Positions 8,757 through 17,655 of a DNA stretch of 64,000 nt are shown one piece after another. The DNA lies in the NCBI RefSeq assembly GCF_000961095.1, contig NZ_CP011058.1:2879501-2943500 (forward strand), given 5' to 3'. This DNA comes from Paenibacillus beijingensis (GTDB lineage Bacteria; Bacillota; Bacilli; Paenibacillales; Paenibacillaceae). The notes beneath the pieces are model-generated. The model ran no database searches, was not told the origin of the DNA, and worked only from the letters and a program-made list of their open reading frames with translations. Position 1 is the stretch's first letter. Every line of letters starts with the position of its first letter. Position numbers and translations under genes: made by a program.

Positions 8757-9881
8757 ATGATGATGAAACGGTTTGGGAAGAAATCGGTTCTCTTATTTCT
8801 AGCAGCTGTCGTACTCGTTATTGCCGGTTGCGGAAACAACGGAAACAACGCGAACGGGGGGAATACGTCAAGTCCAAGCTCTTCCTCTGCCGAGCCCGCA
8901 GCAACCCCATCCGCAGCCGCATCGCCCGGCAAATTGGTCGTCACCTCCTTCGGCGGAGCCTATGAAGAAACGCAGAAGCAATTTATCAAGGAATTTGAAC
9001 AAGAATACAACGCTAAGGTAGAAGTGGTTACCCTCTATTCAGCCGATGCGCTGGCCAAAATCCGTGCGGAGAAAGGCAACCAGTCGATCGACGTCGTTCA
9101 ATTCTCCGGCGGCCAAGAAGCGGTAGCAGCCAAAGAGGATCTGATCATGAAGCTCGATTCTACAAAGCTTACAAATTTAAACAGCTTGTACAATTCGGCA
9201 CTGGACAGCAATGGCTACGCTCCAGCGTACGCATTTGACGCATTGGGAATTATTTATAACGAGGAGGAAATCAAGACGCCTCCGACTTCCTGGAAGGATC
9301 TCTGGAACCCGGATTATAAAGGCAGCGTAGGCCTCATCGATATTTCCAATTCGTTCGGCCTTCAATTCATCCTCGCAGCCGCGAAGATGAACGGCGGAGA
9401 CGAGAGCAACATCCAGCCGGGATTAGATGAAATCAAGAAGTTGATTCCCAGTGCTGCCGCGATTGTAAAATCTACGCCCGAGGTCGGCAACCTGTTCGCC
9501 CAAGGAGAAGTGACGATTGCCGCGTACGATGCCGGTTACGCGTTCACGTTCCGCAAGCAAGGCCAACCGATCAAGTTTGTTTCCCCTGTAGAAGGAGCCA
9601 TTGGAACGTTCATTTCGGCGCAAGTAGTGAACGGCAGCCAGAATGCGGACCTGGCAGCGAAATTCGTAGATTTCCTCCTGCGCGCGGACATTCAGAAGAG
9701 ATTCGCGGAAGCGAACGGTTATGCGCCGACGAACAAGTCGGTCGAGCTTTCCGCAGATTTGCAGGCGGTAATGCCTTACGGGGAAGAAGCCGTCAACAAG
9801 ATGGTTCGTTTGAATTCCGATTTGGTTAACACCAATAAAGCGACTTGGACCGAGCAATGGAACAAGCTGATCAGCAAGTAA
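8757..9881 (+). CDS. Polyamine-type ABC transporter, substrate-binding lipoprotein (PotD/PotF family)
   Basis: 374 residues. Lipoprotein signal with lipobox VIAGC, lipidated Cys25, then a Ser/Ala/Pro-rich linker to ~60. The mature part begins KLVVTSFGGAYEETQKQF and has the extracellular-solute-binding fold of spermidine/putrescine binders (FDALGIIYNEEEI, PPTSWKDLWNPDYKGSVGLID). It captures substrate outside the membrane for the permeases that follow. GTGG-type ribosome site 8742-8749. Substrate (putrescine or a related amine) is inferred from the family and operon. Confidence 0.88.
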   Translation: MMMKRFGKKSVLLFLAAVVLVIAGCGNNGNNANGGNTSSPSSSSAEPAATPSAAASPGKLVVTSFGGAYEETQKQFIKEFEQEYNAKVEVVTLYSADALAKIRAEKGNQSIDVVQFSGGQEAVAAKEDLIMKLDSTKLTNLNSLYNSALDSNGYAPAYAFDALGIIYNEEEIKTPPTSWKDLWNPDYKGSVGLIDISNSFGLQFILAAAKMNGGDESNIQPGLDEIKKLIPSAAAIVKSTPEVGNLFAQGEVTIAAYDAGYAFTFRKQGQPIKFVSPVEGAIGTFISAQVVNGSQNADLAAKFVDFLLRADIQKRFAEANGYAPTNKSVELSADLQAVMPYGEEAVNKMVRLNSDLVNTNKATWTEQWNKLISK

Positions 9882-9914
9882 GCGTAAAAGTGTACGTGAA
9901 GGGAACAATCATCC

Positions 9915-10778
9915 ATGATTAAACGCATCCCGCCTTACTGGATTTTATTGGCTCCTGGAATGCTTATCTTTATCCTTGTATTTGTTATCCCCGTCGGGCG
10001 GCTGGGACTGCACAGCTTCCATGAAAACTCCTCAGACGGTGAAGCAGGGCAAGCGTTCGTATGGGATCATTACGTGAAATTTTTTACCGATCCGTATTAC
10101 TTGCAAATATTGGGACGAACGCTTGTCATTGCGTTGACCGTTAGTGTGATCTGCCTGATCATGGGCTACTGTCTGGCATACGGGGCGTCGCGGGCAAAAG
10201 AGAACCGCAAAATGATTCTGCTGATGCTCGTGGCGCTCCCGCTGCTGACCAGCGCAACCATACGAAACTTCGGATGGATTATTATTCTTGGCCGCAAAGG
10301 CTTGCTGAACGAGCTGTTGCTTGGCATCGGGATCATTCAAAAGCCATTATCCTTGCTGTACACGCCGACTGGCGTCGTGATCGCGCTAGTCCATGTATTG
10401 CTGCCCTATATGGTGCTTGTCCTATACTCCGTACTGGAAGGGATAGACCGCAATCTGGAGAGTGCCGCCGCCAATTTGGGCGCATCGAAGCCGAAGGTGT
10501 TCGTGCTTGTTACGCTGCCGTTATCCATGCCGGGCATTATCGCTGGCACGCTGCTCGTCTTTTCGATCACATTAAGCTTCTTCGTTACGCCTTCATTGAT
10601 CGGCGGTCCCAAGGTGCAGCTCATGGCAACGGAGATATACAACCAGATGATTAATTTGTTGAACTGGCCTTATGCATCTGCGCTTTCCGTCATTCTGCTT
10701 GTGACGGTACTTATCGTAACGAGCCTGTATAATCGTTCGCTCAGCCGAAGCAAGACAGGGGGGGCGACTCTCATTTGA
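9915..10778 (+). CDS. ABC transporter permease (PotB-like)
   Basis: 287 residues with about six membrane helices. The EAA loop that docks the ATPase is visible near residues 175-200 (NLESAAANLGASKPKVFVLVTLPLS, given in part). First of two permeases of the polyamine-type importer. Its stop TGA overlaps the TTG start of the next gene, indicating translational coupling. Confidence 0.88.
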   Translation: MIKRIPPYWILLAPGMLIFILVFVIPVGRLGLHSFHENSSDGEAGQAFVWDHYVKFFTDPYYLQILGRTLVIALTVSVICLIMGYCLAYGASRAKENRKMILLMLVALPLLTSATIRNFGWIIILGRKGLLNELLLGIGIIQKPLSLLYTPTGVVIALVHVLLPYMVLVLYSVLEGIDRNLESAAANLGASKPKVFVLVTLPLSMPGIIAGTLLVFSITLSFFVTPSLIGGPKVQLMATEIYNQMINLLNWPYASALSVILLVTVLIVTSLYNRSLSRSKTGGATLI

Positions 10779-11557
10779 AAATAACATTCAGCTGGCTTGG
10801 AGCCGTTAATACACTGCTTTACATTTTCATTCTGGCGCCGCTTGCTGTCGTTATCATTGCTTCATTCCATCCAGGCGAATTTCTTATTTTTCCCCCGGAA
10901 GGATTCTCTTGGCGGTGGTACGAGTACGTGCTGACAAGCGGACGATATACGAAGCCTTTTTGGAACAGCATATGGATTGCCATCGCGACAACCTGCATCT
11001 CCTTGCCGGTAGGCACAATCATCGCTTATGCGCTGTCGAGGTACGAATTCCGCTTCAAGGGCGTGATTCAATCTCTATTTTTATCGCCGCTTGTTGTTCC
11101 TACGCTTCTGTTCGGTATCGGACTTCTGATGTTTTTCAGTTCCATGGGAATTAAGATGTACTTCCTGAGACTGGTGCTCGCGCATATTGTATTGACCATT
11201 CCCTATGTGGTTCGGACGATGATCGCCAGCTTCTCCAATTTGAAACGTTCGATCGAGGAGGCGTCCGTCATTCTGGGGGCGTCCCCGGTCAAAACCTTTT
11301 GGCTGGTCACATTGCCGCAGGTGAAGTCCGCCTTGATCGCCAGTGCGTTCATCAGCATCGTCATGTCGTTCGACGAACTGGTTGTCGCGCTCTTCTTGAC
11401 CGGTCCGGGAATGAACACCTTGCCAATGATGATATATTCGGATATTCAATTTAATTTATCCCCTTCACTGGCGGCAATTTCATCGCTAATTATTGTCGTC
11501 ACACTTGCGGTCGGATTTTTGCTCGCGGTCTTCATGCAGCGTAAGAAGAGAATTTGA
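10775..11557 (+). CDS. ABC transporter permease (PotC-like)
   Basis: 260 residues, six predicted membrane helices, with the EAA loop SIEEASVILGASPVKTFW at ~155-172. Start is TTG at 10775, overlapping the previous stop codon by four bases; this fits coupled translation and no better start lies downstream. Partner of the preceding permease in a heterodimeric PotBC-type channel. Confidence 0.88.
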   Translation: MKITFSWLGAVNTLLYIFILAPLAVVIIASFHPGEFLIFPPEGFSWRWYEYVLTSGRYTKPFWNSIWIAIATTCISLPVGTIIAYALSRYEFRFKGVIQSLFLSPLVVPTLLFGIGLLMFFSSMGIKMYFLRLVLAHIVLTIPYVVRTMIASFSNLKRSIEEASVILGASPVKTFWLVTLPQVKSALIASAFISIVMSFDELVVALFLTGPGMNTLPMMIYSDIQFNLSPSLAAISSLIIVVTLAVGFLLAVFMQRKKRI

Positions 11558-11576
11558 ACAACACGGGGGCGGAGGT

Positions 11577-12653
11577 ATGAGCGAACTGCAGATCACGAAT
11601 CTGTACAAAAAATACGGTGAGAACGCCGTCGTCAGCGATCTGAACATTCATGTTTCCAGCGGAGAGATGATTTCTCTGCTCGGTCCGAGCGGTTGCGGTA
11701 AGACAACGACGCTCCGAATGATCGCGGGTCTGCACGACCCGACGTCCGGATCGATCAAGCTTGATGGCCAGGAGCTGACGGTGGTCGCTCCGCACAAGAG
11801 GAACATCGGGTTGGTGTTCCAGAATTACGCGCTGTTTCCGCATCTGAACATTTTCAACAATGTGGCGTTCGGTTTGCGCCGTCACGGGGTGCCCAAGCGC
11901 GAAATCGGGGACCGCGTGAAAGCGGTGCTGAAGTCGGTGCATCTGGATGGCTATGAGGAGCGAATGCCCGCGCAGCTGTCCGGCGGTCAGCAGCAGCGGG
12001 TTGCGCTAGCAAGGACGCTCGTTCTTAAGCCGAGGCTTGTGTTGTTTGACGAACCGCTGAGCAACCTGGACGCGAAGCTGAGAAATATTTTGCGTATCGA
12101 GATTCGGAAGCTTCAACAGGAATACGGTTTTACGGGCATATTCGTGACGCACGACCAGGAAGAAGCGATGGTGCTGTCCGATCGGATCGCAGTCATGAAC
12201 CAAGGGAAAATCGCACAAATCGGAACGCCGCGGGAAATTTACACCCAACCGGCCGATTCGTTCGTCGCCGATTTCGTCGGCGAATCCAATCTGCTCTCGG
12301 TGAAATCCGTTGAGACTGCCAACGAGATGTGGAAAATCCGCCTGACCGGCGGACAATCGGTCCTCGCACCGCAAAGAGACGGGCTGCAGAAGCCGGCCTC
12401 CGTCATCATCCGGCCGGAGGAGGCCGAGTTGCTTCCCGCGGGATCGGCGGAAATCAGCCCGGACCATAACCAATTGGAGGGAACCGTTACTTTTATCCAA
12501 TACACGGGCTCCTCTTATATGGTTGATATGGAAGTTGTGGGAATGGACAAACCGTTTATGATCAAAATTCAGAACGCGAAAGAAGAAATCGGCATTGCCG
12601 CCGGCGATAAAGCTCGGGTGCGCTGGCCGATCCGAACGACCTTTTCTCTCTAG
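11577..12653 (+). CDS. ABC transporter ATPase (PotA-like)
   Basis: 358 residues. Walker A GPSGCGKTT (~36-44), Q-loop FQNYALFPH, signature LSGGQQQR, Walker B LVLFDEPLSNLD, and a C-terminal TOBE regulatory domain (~280-355). It powers the PotBC-like permease pair. The ATG at 11577 follows GGAGG by a single base, unusually tight; GGGGGC slightly upstream may act instead, or coupling with the preceding gene (19-base gap) supplies ribosomes. Confidence 0.88.
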   Translation: MSELQITNLYKKYGENAVVSDLNIHVSSGEMISLLGPSGCGKTTTLRMIAGLHDPTSGSIKLDGQELTVVAPHKRNIGLVFQNYALFPHLNIFNNVAFGLRRHGVPKREIGDRVKAVLKSVHLDGYEERMPAQLSGGQQQRVALARTLVLKPRLVLFDEPLSNLDAKLRNILRIEIRKLQQEYGFTGIFVTHDQEEAMVLSDRIAVMNQGKIAQIGTPREIYTQPADSFVADFVGESNLLSVKSVETANEMWKIRLTGGQSVLAPQRDGLQKPASVIIRPEEAELLPAGSAEISPDHNQLEGTVTFIQYTGSSYMVDMEVVGMDKPFMIKIQNAKEEIGIAAGDKARVRWPIRTTFSL

Positions 12654-12672
12654 GAAACGGAGGATTCTATTC

Positions 12673-14121
12673 ATGGCTAAAGATAACGTGCTGGTCATCG
12701 CGCAAGGGACGGACGCTTCGACGCTGGACCCTTACGCTCATTCCGAAGTAACGACGGGAAATATCCTGCTGCAAATCTACGAGCCTCTGCTGCGCCGGAA
12801 TGTGGCGATGGAGCTGGAGCCGTGGCTGGCGGAATCGTGGGAAGTCGTGACGGATACCTGCGTGGAATTCAAGCTGCGCAGAGGCGTCGCGTTCCACCAT
12901 GGGGAGCCGTTCGATGCGAACGCGGTCAAATTTTCGCTGGAGCGCATGTCCGATCCGAACCGCGAGCCGAAGTTCCCTCCCTACGGCCGCTTCAGTTCCA
13001 TCGACCACGTGGATATTATCGATCTCTATACGGTGCGCGTACACACTCGGCGGATCGATCCGAACCTGCTGGCTGCATTGACCGGCTTACAGATCATCCC
13101 GCCCCAATATTTCGCGGAAATCGGCGAGCAGTCGTTCGCTGCGAAGCCAAGCGGCACGGGACCGTATCGTTTCGTCGAATGGCAGCGCGAACAGGGCATT
13201 GTGAAAATGACGGCGAACGAGCAATACTGGCGAGGCGTGTGCGATGCACGCGAGCTGACATTCGTCGCGGTGCCGGAAGGCGCGGACCGGATACGGGGTT
13301 TACTGGACGGAACGATCGATTTGGCTGCCAACTTCCCACCGTCCGAACGCCGCAAAGTGGAGGCTGCCGGCTGCTCCGTCGTCGGAACGCCCAGCATCGG
13401 CGTGATGTATATCGGCATTAATACCCATCATGAGATTTTGAAGAATCAAAAAGTCAGACAAGCGATCGCGCACGGCATCAATGCCCGGGAGTTGATCGAC
13501 GAAGAGCTGGACGGCGCGGGTTATCTGCTGTCCGGACCAATCTATCCGCAGGCGTTCGGCGTGGACCCAGACCTTCCGCCGATCGCTTACGATGTGGAGA
13601 AAGCGAAGCAATTGCTGGTTGAAGCGGGTTATCCGGACGGTGTGGACATTAAGCTGGAAGTTCCGGACGGACGATTTACGCAGGATAAAGAGGTTTGCTT
13701 GCGTGTGGCGAAGCAGCTGGAGAAGATCGGTGTCCGGTTGAACGTCGACATTCAGCCTTGGGGACCTTATATCGCCCGGTTTCGCAACCATGAATACGAT
13801 CAAATGTATTATGTCGGCTGGGGCAACACGATGTTCGATCCAGATGACATATACCGCAATGCCTATATTAGTCCGAATCCATGGAATCCGACCGATTACC
13901 ATCACGAGGAGATGGCGCAGCTTACGATGGAAGCGAGCGGCATTCTCGATCAGGAGCGCAGAAGAGAGCTGTACGAGAAAGCTTGCTTGATCTTTAGAGA
14001 AGAGCTGCCCTGGATTCCGCTGTTCCAGTGTCACGACATGTATGGTTTAAGCGCCGAATGGCGCTGGCAGGCCCGGATGGATGAAACGATTTACGTGTGT
14101 GACGTGAAAAAAGCCAACTGA
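12673..14121 (+). CDS. Family 5 substrate-binding protein without a signal peptide
   Basis: 482 residues matching the dipeptide/nickel-type (SBP_bac_5) binding proteins over the full mature fold: ASTLDPYAHSEVTTGNILLQ near the N-terminus, AFHHGEPFDANAVKFSLERM, SGTGPYRFVEW, and the C-terminal YEKACLIFREELPWIPL. The protein begins MAKDNVLVIAQGTDAS, directly at the mature sequence; neither a signal peptide nor a lipobox is present, and the frame upstream of ATG 12673 runs inside the ATPase gene. GGAGGATT precedes the ATG. No cognate Opp/Dpp permease is nearby. It may act in the cytoplasm, be inactive, or have lost its export signal when the operon formed. Confidence 0.85.
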   Translation: MAKDNVLVIAQGTDASTLDPYAHSEVTTGNILLQIYEPLLRRNVAMELEPWLAESWEVVTDTCVEFKLRRGVAFHHGEPFDANAVKFSLERMSDPNREPKFPPYGRFSSIDHVDIIDLYTVRVHTRRIDPNLLAALTGLQIIPPQYFAEIGEQSFAAKPSGTGPYRFVEWQREQGIVKMTANEQYWRGVCDARELTFVAVPEGADRIRGLLDGTIDLAANFPPSERRKVEAAGCSVVGTPSIGVMYIGINTHHEILKNQKVRQAIAHGINARELIDEELDGAGYLLSGPIYPQAFGVDPDLPPIAYDVEKAKQLLVEAGYPDGVDIKLEVPDGRFTQDKEVCLRVAKQLEKIGVRLNVDIQPWGPYIARFRNHEYDQMYYVGWGNTMFDPDDIYRNAYISPNPWNPTDYHHEEMAQLTMEASGILDQERRRELYEKACLIFREELPWIPLFQCHDMYGLSAEWRWQARMDETIYVCDVKKAN

Positions 14122-14140
14122 AGGGAGGAGGAAGCCGCAC

Positions 14141-15613
14141 ATGCTGAACATGTATATTGGCGGCCGATGGGTGCCTTCCGTCTCGGGCGAAACGAGGGAA
14201 ATCGTCAACCCGGCAACTGGGGAGACGATTTCCCTCGTTGCCGAAGGCAACGCTGAAGACGCGCGACTGGCGATCGAAGCGGCCCGCAAGGCGTTCGACG
14301 ACTCGGAATGGACATCGGTCCCGGCACGTCAGCGGGCCAAGCTGCTGACCAGGCTGGCCGAACTGATTGAAGCGAATGCCGCCGAATTAGCTAAGACGGA
14401 GACGGCCAATAACGGCAAACCCTATGTGGATGCTGAAGACGATGCCTATACCGCAGCGAACGTATTTCGTTATTACGCCGGCTTGATTGGCAAACCGGCC
14501 GGCCAAGCCTATGATTTGCCGGGATCCTATGAAGGCAAGGTTGTCCGCGAGCCGATCGGCGTCTGCGGGCAAATCATTCCGTGGAATTTCCCGCTTATGA
14601 TGGCGGCCTGGAAGCTCGCACCTTGCCTGGCTGCGGGAAACACCAGCGTATTCAAGCCTGCGGAGCTTACTCCGCTGACAGCCATACGCTTGTTCGAGTT
14701 GATCGAGGAAGCGGGATTTCCTCCGGGCGTCGCCAACCTGCTGCTGGGCAACGGGAAGACAGCAGGAGCAGAGCTGGCAGAAAATATGGATGTCGATAAG
14801 ATCGCGTTCACCGGCGGTACGGAAACCGGTCGGAGCATCATGCGCGCGGCCGCCTCCAATATTAAGAAATTGTCGTTGGAGCTGGGAGGCAAATCCGCGA
14901 ATATCGTGTTCGAAGACGCCGATCTTGAAATTGCCACCGATTACGCAGTGTTCGGTATCTTCTTAAACGCCGGGCAAGTGTGCGCTTCGGGTTCCCGTCT
15001 GCTTATACAAGAATCGATTTATGACGAATTTATTGAATTGCTGGTATCCAAGGTTCGACGCATTAGAGTCGGCAACGGGATGAATCCGGAAACCGAGATG
15101 GGGCCGCTGGTTTCCAAGTCGCACTTGGACAAGGTGCTGAACTATATCGAGGTTGGACGCCGGGAAGGCGCGACCTTGCTGACCGGAGGCAACCGGTTGA
15201 CCGAAGGCGAGCTGGGCAAGGGGTATTTCGTAGAGCCGACAATATTCACGGACATCCGGAGCGACATGCGCATATACCGGGAAGAGATCTTCGGGCCGGT
15301 ACTTGTCGTTCAGAAGTTTAAGGACGAGGATGATGCGGTCCGGCTGGCGAACGATTCGATTTACGGCTTGGCAGGGGCGGTGTTCACTTCCAATGCTGAA
15401 ATCTCCATGCGAGTGGCTAAGAGAGTTCGAGTTGGAATCTTCTGGGTGAATGCCTATCATCCCGCATTCATGGAAGCGCCTTGGGGCGGCTATAAGCAAA
15501 GCGGCATCGGCCGGGAACTGGGGACCTTCGGGCTGGAAGAGTATACGGAAGTCAAGCAGATCGTTCACAATCTCGAACCCAAGCCATTGGGTTATTATCA
15601 TTGGAATAAATAG
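14141..15613 (+). CDS. NAD(P)-dependent aldehyde dehydrogenase
   Basis: 490 residues, the usual ALDH length. Catalytic Glu247 in LELGGKSANIVFEDAD and nucleophile Cys281 in NAGQVCASGSR are present, as are the PWNFPLMMAAWKLAPCLAAG and FTGGTETGR cofactor-site motifs. Closest in style to betaine-aldehyde and gamma-aminobutyraldehyde dehydrogenases, which would oxidise the aldehyde formed from putrescine or gamma-glutamyl-putrescine. GGGAGGAGG upstream of the ATG. Last gene of the amine operon; 20-base gap to the previous gene. Confidence 0.9.
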   Translation: MLNMYIGGRWVPSVSGETREIVNPATGETISLVAEGNAEDARLAIEAARKAFDDSEWTSVPARQRAKLLTRLAELIEANAAELAKTETANNGKPYVDAEDDAYTAANVFRYYAGLIGKPAGQAYDLPGSYEGKVVREPIGVCGQIIPWNFPLMMAAWKLAPCLAAGNTSVFKPAELTPLTAIRLFELIEEAGFPPGVANLLLGNGKTAGAELAENMDVDKIAFTGGTETGRSIMRAAASNIKKLSLELGGKSANIVFEDADLEIATDYAVFGIFLNAGQVCASGSRLLIQESIYDEFIELLVSKVRRIRVGNGMNPETEMGPLVSKSHLDKVLNYIEVGRREGATLLTGGNRLTEGELGKGYFVEPTIFTDIRSDMRIYREEIFGPVLVVQKFKDEDDAVRLANDSIYGLAGAVFTSNAEISMRVAKRVRVGIFWVNAYHPAFMEAPWGGYKQSGIGRELGTFGLEEYTEVKQIVHNLEPKPLGYYHWNK

Positions 15614-15634
15614 TACAGAAGAAGCGGTTAGTCA

Positions 15635-16389
15635 AAGGAAGGGACTCGGCTGAAGTTTACGGTGCCTTCCGGCTGCGAAATTGTATGTATGGACCGTGTC
15701 TTCGGCGCAGGAACGTTTGAAGTGCTTTTTACGGAATAATCAGCCTTGGCTTCTCATGATTTGTGCTACAATACCGCGTTGCGCCTTATCGGCAGCCGGT
15801 CCCGCTGCTGGATGCGCAGAGGGCGATCCGGCTCGTCAGAAGCCGGGCGAGGAATGGAAGCTCGATCCGAATAGAGTCGGGATTCTCGGTTTTTCGGCTG
15901 GAGGACATTTGGCGGCCAGTGCAGGTACGCTCTTTGATGACGGGCATCCGGAAGCTGAAGTCGCTGTAGAGCGCGAAAGCAGCAGACCGGATCTGATGGT
16001 GCTTTGCTATCCGGTGATCAGTATGGCCGAGTATGCGCATCAGGGGTCGAAGGCAAACTTGCTCGGCCCCGATCCCTCATCTGAATTGGTGGAAAGATAC
16101 TGCTGCGAGAAGCAGGTAACGGAGAACACGCCGCCGGCATTCATCTGGTTTACGGCAGACGATCAAGCTGTACCCGTGGAGAACGGTCTGGTCATGGCGC
16201 TGGCGCTTCGCCGGAAGCATGTGCCGTTCGAGTTGCACATTTTTGAGAGCGGTCCGCATGGACTTGGCTTGGCTCTTGAACACCCGGCAGCGAACAAATG
16301 GACGCTTCTGTGCGAGCGATGGCTTCTTCGGCAGTGGGGTATGAAATCCCGGTAAGGTACATTCCATGATTGGTGCACACGTGCTGAAT
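15635..16389 (+). repeat. Direct repeat copy B (decayed copy of 6068-7064)
   Basis: Bases 15635-15740 copy the end of the GH78 gene including its stop region; bases 15746-16389 copy most of the esterase gene and the bases after it. About 245 bases, comprising the GH78-esterase spacer and the esterase 5' end, are missing at the join near 15741-15745. Together with copy A it brackets the whole amine operon. Confidence 0.92.
15746..16355 (+). pseudogene. Truncated, frameshifted esterase copy
   Basis: Second copy of the alpha/beta-hydrolase at 6227-7030. The first ~65 codons are missing, and one base is lost near 15849-15852 (GCGAGGAATGG here against GCGAAGGAATGG in the intact copy), which shifts the frame just before the nucleophile motif. 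Downstream of the shift the reading is nearly unchanged: GFSAGGHLAASAG, TADDQAVPVENGL and GPHGLGLALEHPAA persist. A long open frame starting at 15681 exists but its N-terminal part is out of register. No ribosome site suits it. Non-functional as the original enzyme. Confidence 0.9.
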
Positions 16390-16404
16390 CCCCGTACACA
16401 ATTA

Positions 16405-16441
16405 AAGCTGCGAGCTTGCGGAAAGCTCGCAGCTTTTTTTT
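16405..16441 (+). terminator. Strong rho-independent terminator
   Basis: Perfect 13-bp stem AAGCTGCGAGCTT (16405-16417) with AAGCTCGCAGCTT (16423-16435), GCGGA loop and a run of T. It closes the amine island and faces the convergent gene at 16494. Confidence 0.92.
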
Positions 16442-16493
16442 CGATTACGGAGCAATCAGTTTTCTTTCAATCCTTATGCCGATATTAACTCCC

Positions 16494-17024
16494 TTAGCCT
16501 TTCTGGATTTCGTCCAGATGTTCGGCGAGGCGGTCCCAAGTTTCGCGAATTCCTTGTTCCATCCCCATTTCCAAGACGGTTTTGAGGGCTTCGGCGGTAT
16601 CGTAATAAGCCTCGCTGACGAGCTTTGTCTTGCCTTCGTGCTCTTCAAAAGTCATCGTAACGAGAGTCGAAGGCATTCCTTCCGCTTCATTGCCTTCCGC
16701 ATCCGAGAAGTAGTCCACGTAGACGATCTTCTCCGCCTCTATAATTTCTTGGTAGACCGCTTTGCCCCAAGATTCAAATCCGTAAAAATCTCCTTGGTTC
16801 TTATCCATACACTTCATGCAGTAATGCCAAATGCCACCCGGACGAAAATCGATGTTGCAGACCGTGAGCGTCCAGCCGCGAGGTCCCCACCAGTGCTTCA
16901 GATGCTCAGCCTCTGAGAAAACTTTGAATACAAGCTCGCGCGGCGCATCAAAAACACGCTCCAGCAAGAGATGCCGATCTTCTACCTTCGTTGTCATGCT
17001 GTTGACTACATTTTCATTCGTCAT
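16494..17024 (-). CDS. AHSA1/SRPBCC-domain protein
   Basis: 176 residues. SRPBCC (START-like) fold of the 'activator of Hsp90 ATPase homolog 1-like' type: RVFDAPRELVFKVFSEAEHLKHWWGP near the N-terminus (quoted in part as FDAPRELVFKVFSEAEHLKH), then FRPGGIWHYCM and the C-terminal helix TVLEMGMEQGIRETWDRLAE. Function of such proteins is usually unknown (hydrophobic ligand binding). It is preceded by GAGGAGG and encoded 45 bases after an ArsR-type regulator, a pairing common in Firmicutes, so it is probably the regulator's target. Confidence 0.85.
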   Translation of the reverse strand: MTNENVVNSMTTKVEDRHLLLERVFDAPRELVFKVFSEAEHLKHWWGPRGWTLTVCNIDFRPGGIWHYCMKCMDKNQGDFYGFESWGKAVYQEIIEAEKIVYVDYFSDAEGNEAEGMPSTLVTMTFEEHEGKTKLVSEAYYDTAEALKTVLEMGMEQGIRETWDRLAEHLDEIQKG

Positions 17025-17069
17025 TTCATTTCCTCCTCAATCAATCATGAAATGTGGTTGTAGCAACGA

Positions 17070-17420
17070 TCAACTGCGGTGCGAATCTTTGTTCCCAGGT
17101 TCACTTTGCTGCAGTACTCGCAAATAATCGTCCAAGCGGTCTAATCTCTCTTCCCACGTGCGACGGAAGGAATGGATCCACTCGTTCAGTTCGATGAACG
17201 GCTGAGGACGCAGCTTATAGATGCGCCGATTAGCGCTTGGATGAACCTCAACGATCCCGGTATCACTAAGCACGCGGAGATGTTTCGAAACCTGAGGCTG
17301 CTGGAGCCCAAGCTGTTCGACGATTTCTCCGACTGTGAGGGGGCCGTCGCGCAAGAGCTCGACAATGTGATATCGATTGGGCTCGGCAAGTACACTCAAA
17401 GTTGTCATGTTCATGCCCAT
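17070..17420 (-). CDS. ArsR-family winged-helix repressor
   Basis: 116 residues from the ATG at 17420 (GAAAGGAG upstream); an upstream in-frame start at 17453 lacks a site and would cover the promoter. ArsR winged helix: LSVLAEPNRYHIVELLRDGP, TVGEIVEQLGLQQPQVSKHL, VLSDTGIVEVHPSANRRIYKL. No CxC metal-binding motif in the recognition helix, so it belongs to the non-metal branch often paired with AHSA1 proteins. Probably autoregulated through the site at 17456-17467. Confidence 0.88.
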   Translation of the reverse strand: MGMNMTTLSVLAEPNRYHIVELLRDGPLTVGEIVEQLGLQQPQVSKHLRVLSDTGIVEVHPSANRRIYKLRPQPFIELNEWIHSFRRTWEERLDRLDDYLRVLQQSEPGNKDSHRS

Positions 17421-17442
17421 GTGCCATTCTCCTTTCGTTTTT

Positions 17443-17472
17443 AATATACACAAAAAGGAATATTCCTGTCAA
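17443..17472 (-). promoter_or_regulatory. Promoter/operator of the arsR-AHSA1 operon
   Basis: On the minus strand: -35 TTGACA (17472-17467), 18-base spacer, -10 TATATT (17448-17443). The palindrome AGGAATATTCCT (17456-17467) fills the spacer, with a further AAGGAATATT half at 17471-17480, as expected for an ArsR-type repressor. Confidence 0.7.
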
Positions 17473-17550
17473 GGAATATTTAGATGCTCCACAGGTACCC
17501 GGCTCACAGATCAGGGGCACGACTGGACCGTTTTGTGTAACCTGTACGTG

Positions 17551-17596
17551 TTGACAGAAAGCGATTCGAGGCGTATATTTATCTTAAATTAAAGAT
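17551..17596 (+). promoter_or_regulatory. Promoter of the pirin gene with imperfect palindrome
   Basis: Consensus-like TTGACA (17551-17556), 17-base spacer, TATATT (17574-17579). Just after it ATCTTAAATTAAAGAT (17581-17596) is palindromic at 14 of 16 bases and may be an operator. Confidence 0.7.
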
Positions 17597-17655
17597 TATT
17601 AAATAAAAGATAAATGTCCGAAAGGTACTTTTCACGAATAAGGAGGTTGTTCATC

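Noticed and set aside
15681..16355. A 224-codon open frame that could be taken as a second esterase gene
   Set aside because: Its first ~55 codons are out of register with the esterase and the true 5' end is missing; it has no ribosome site and is better explained as a frameshifted copy.
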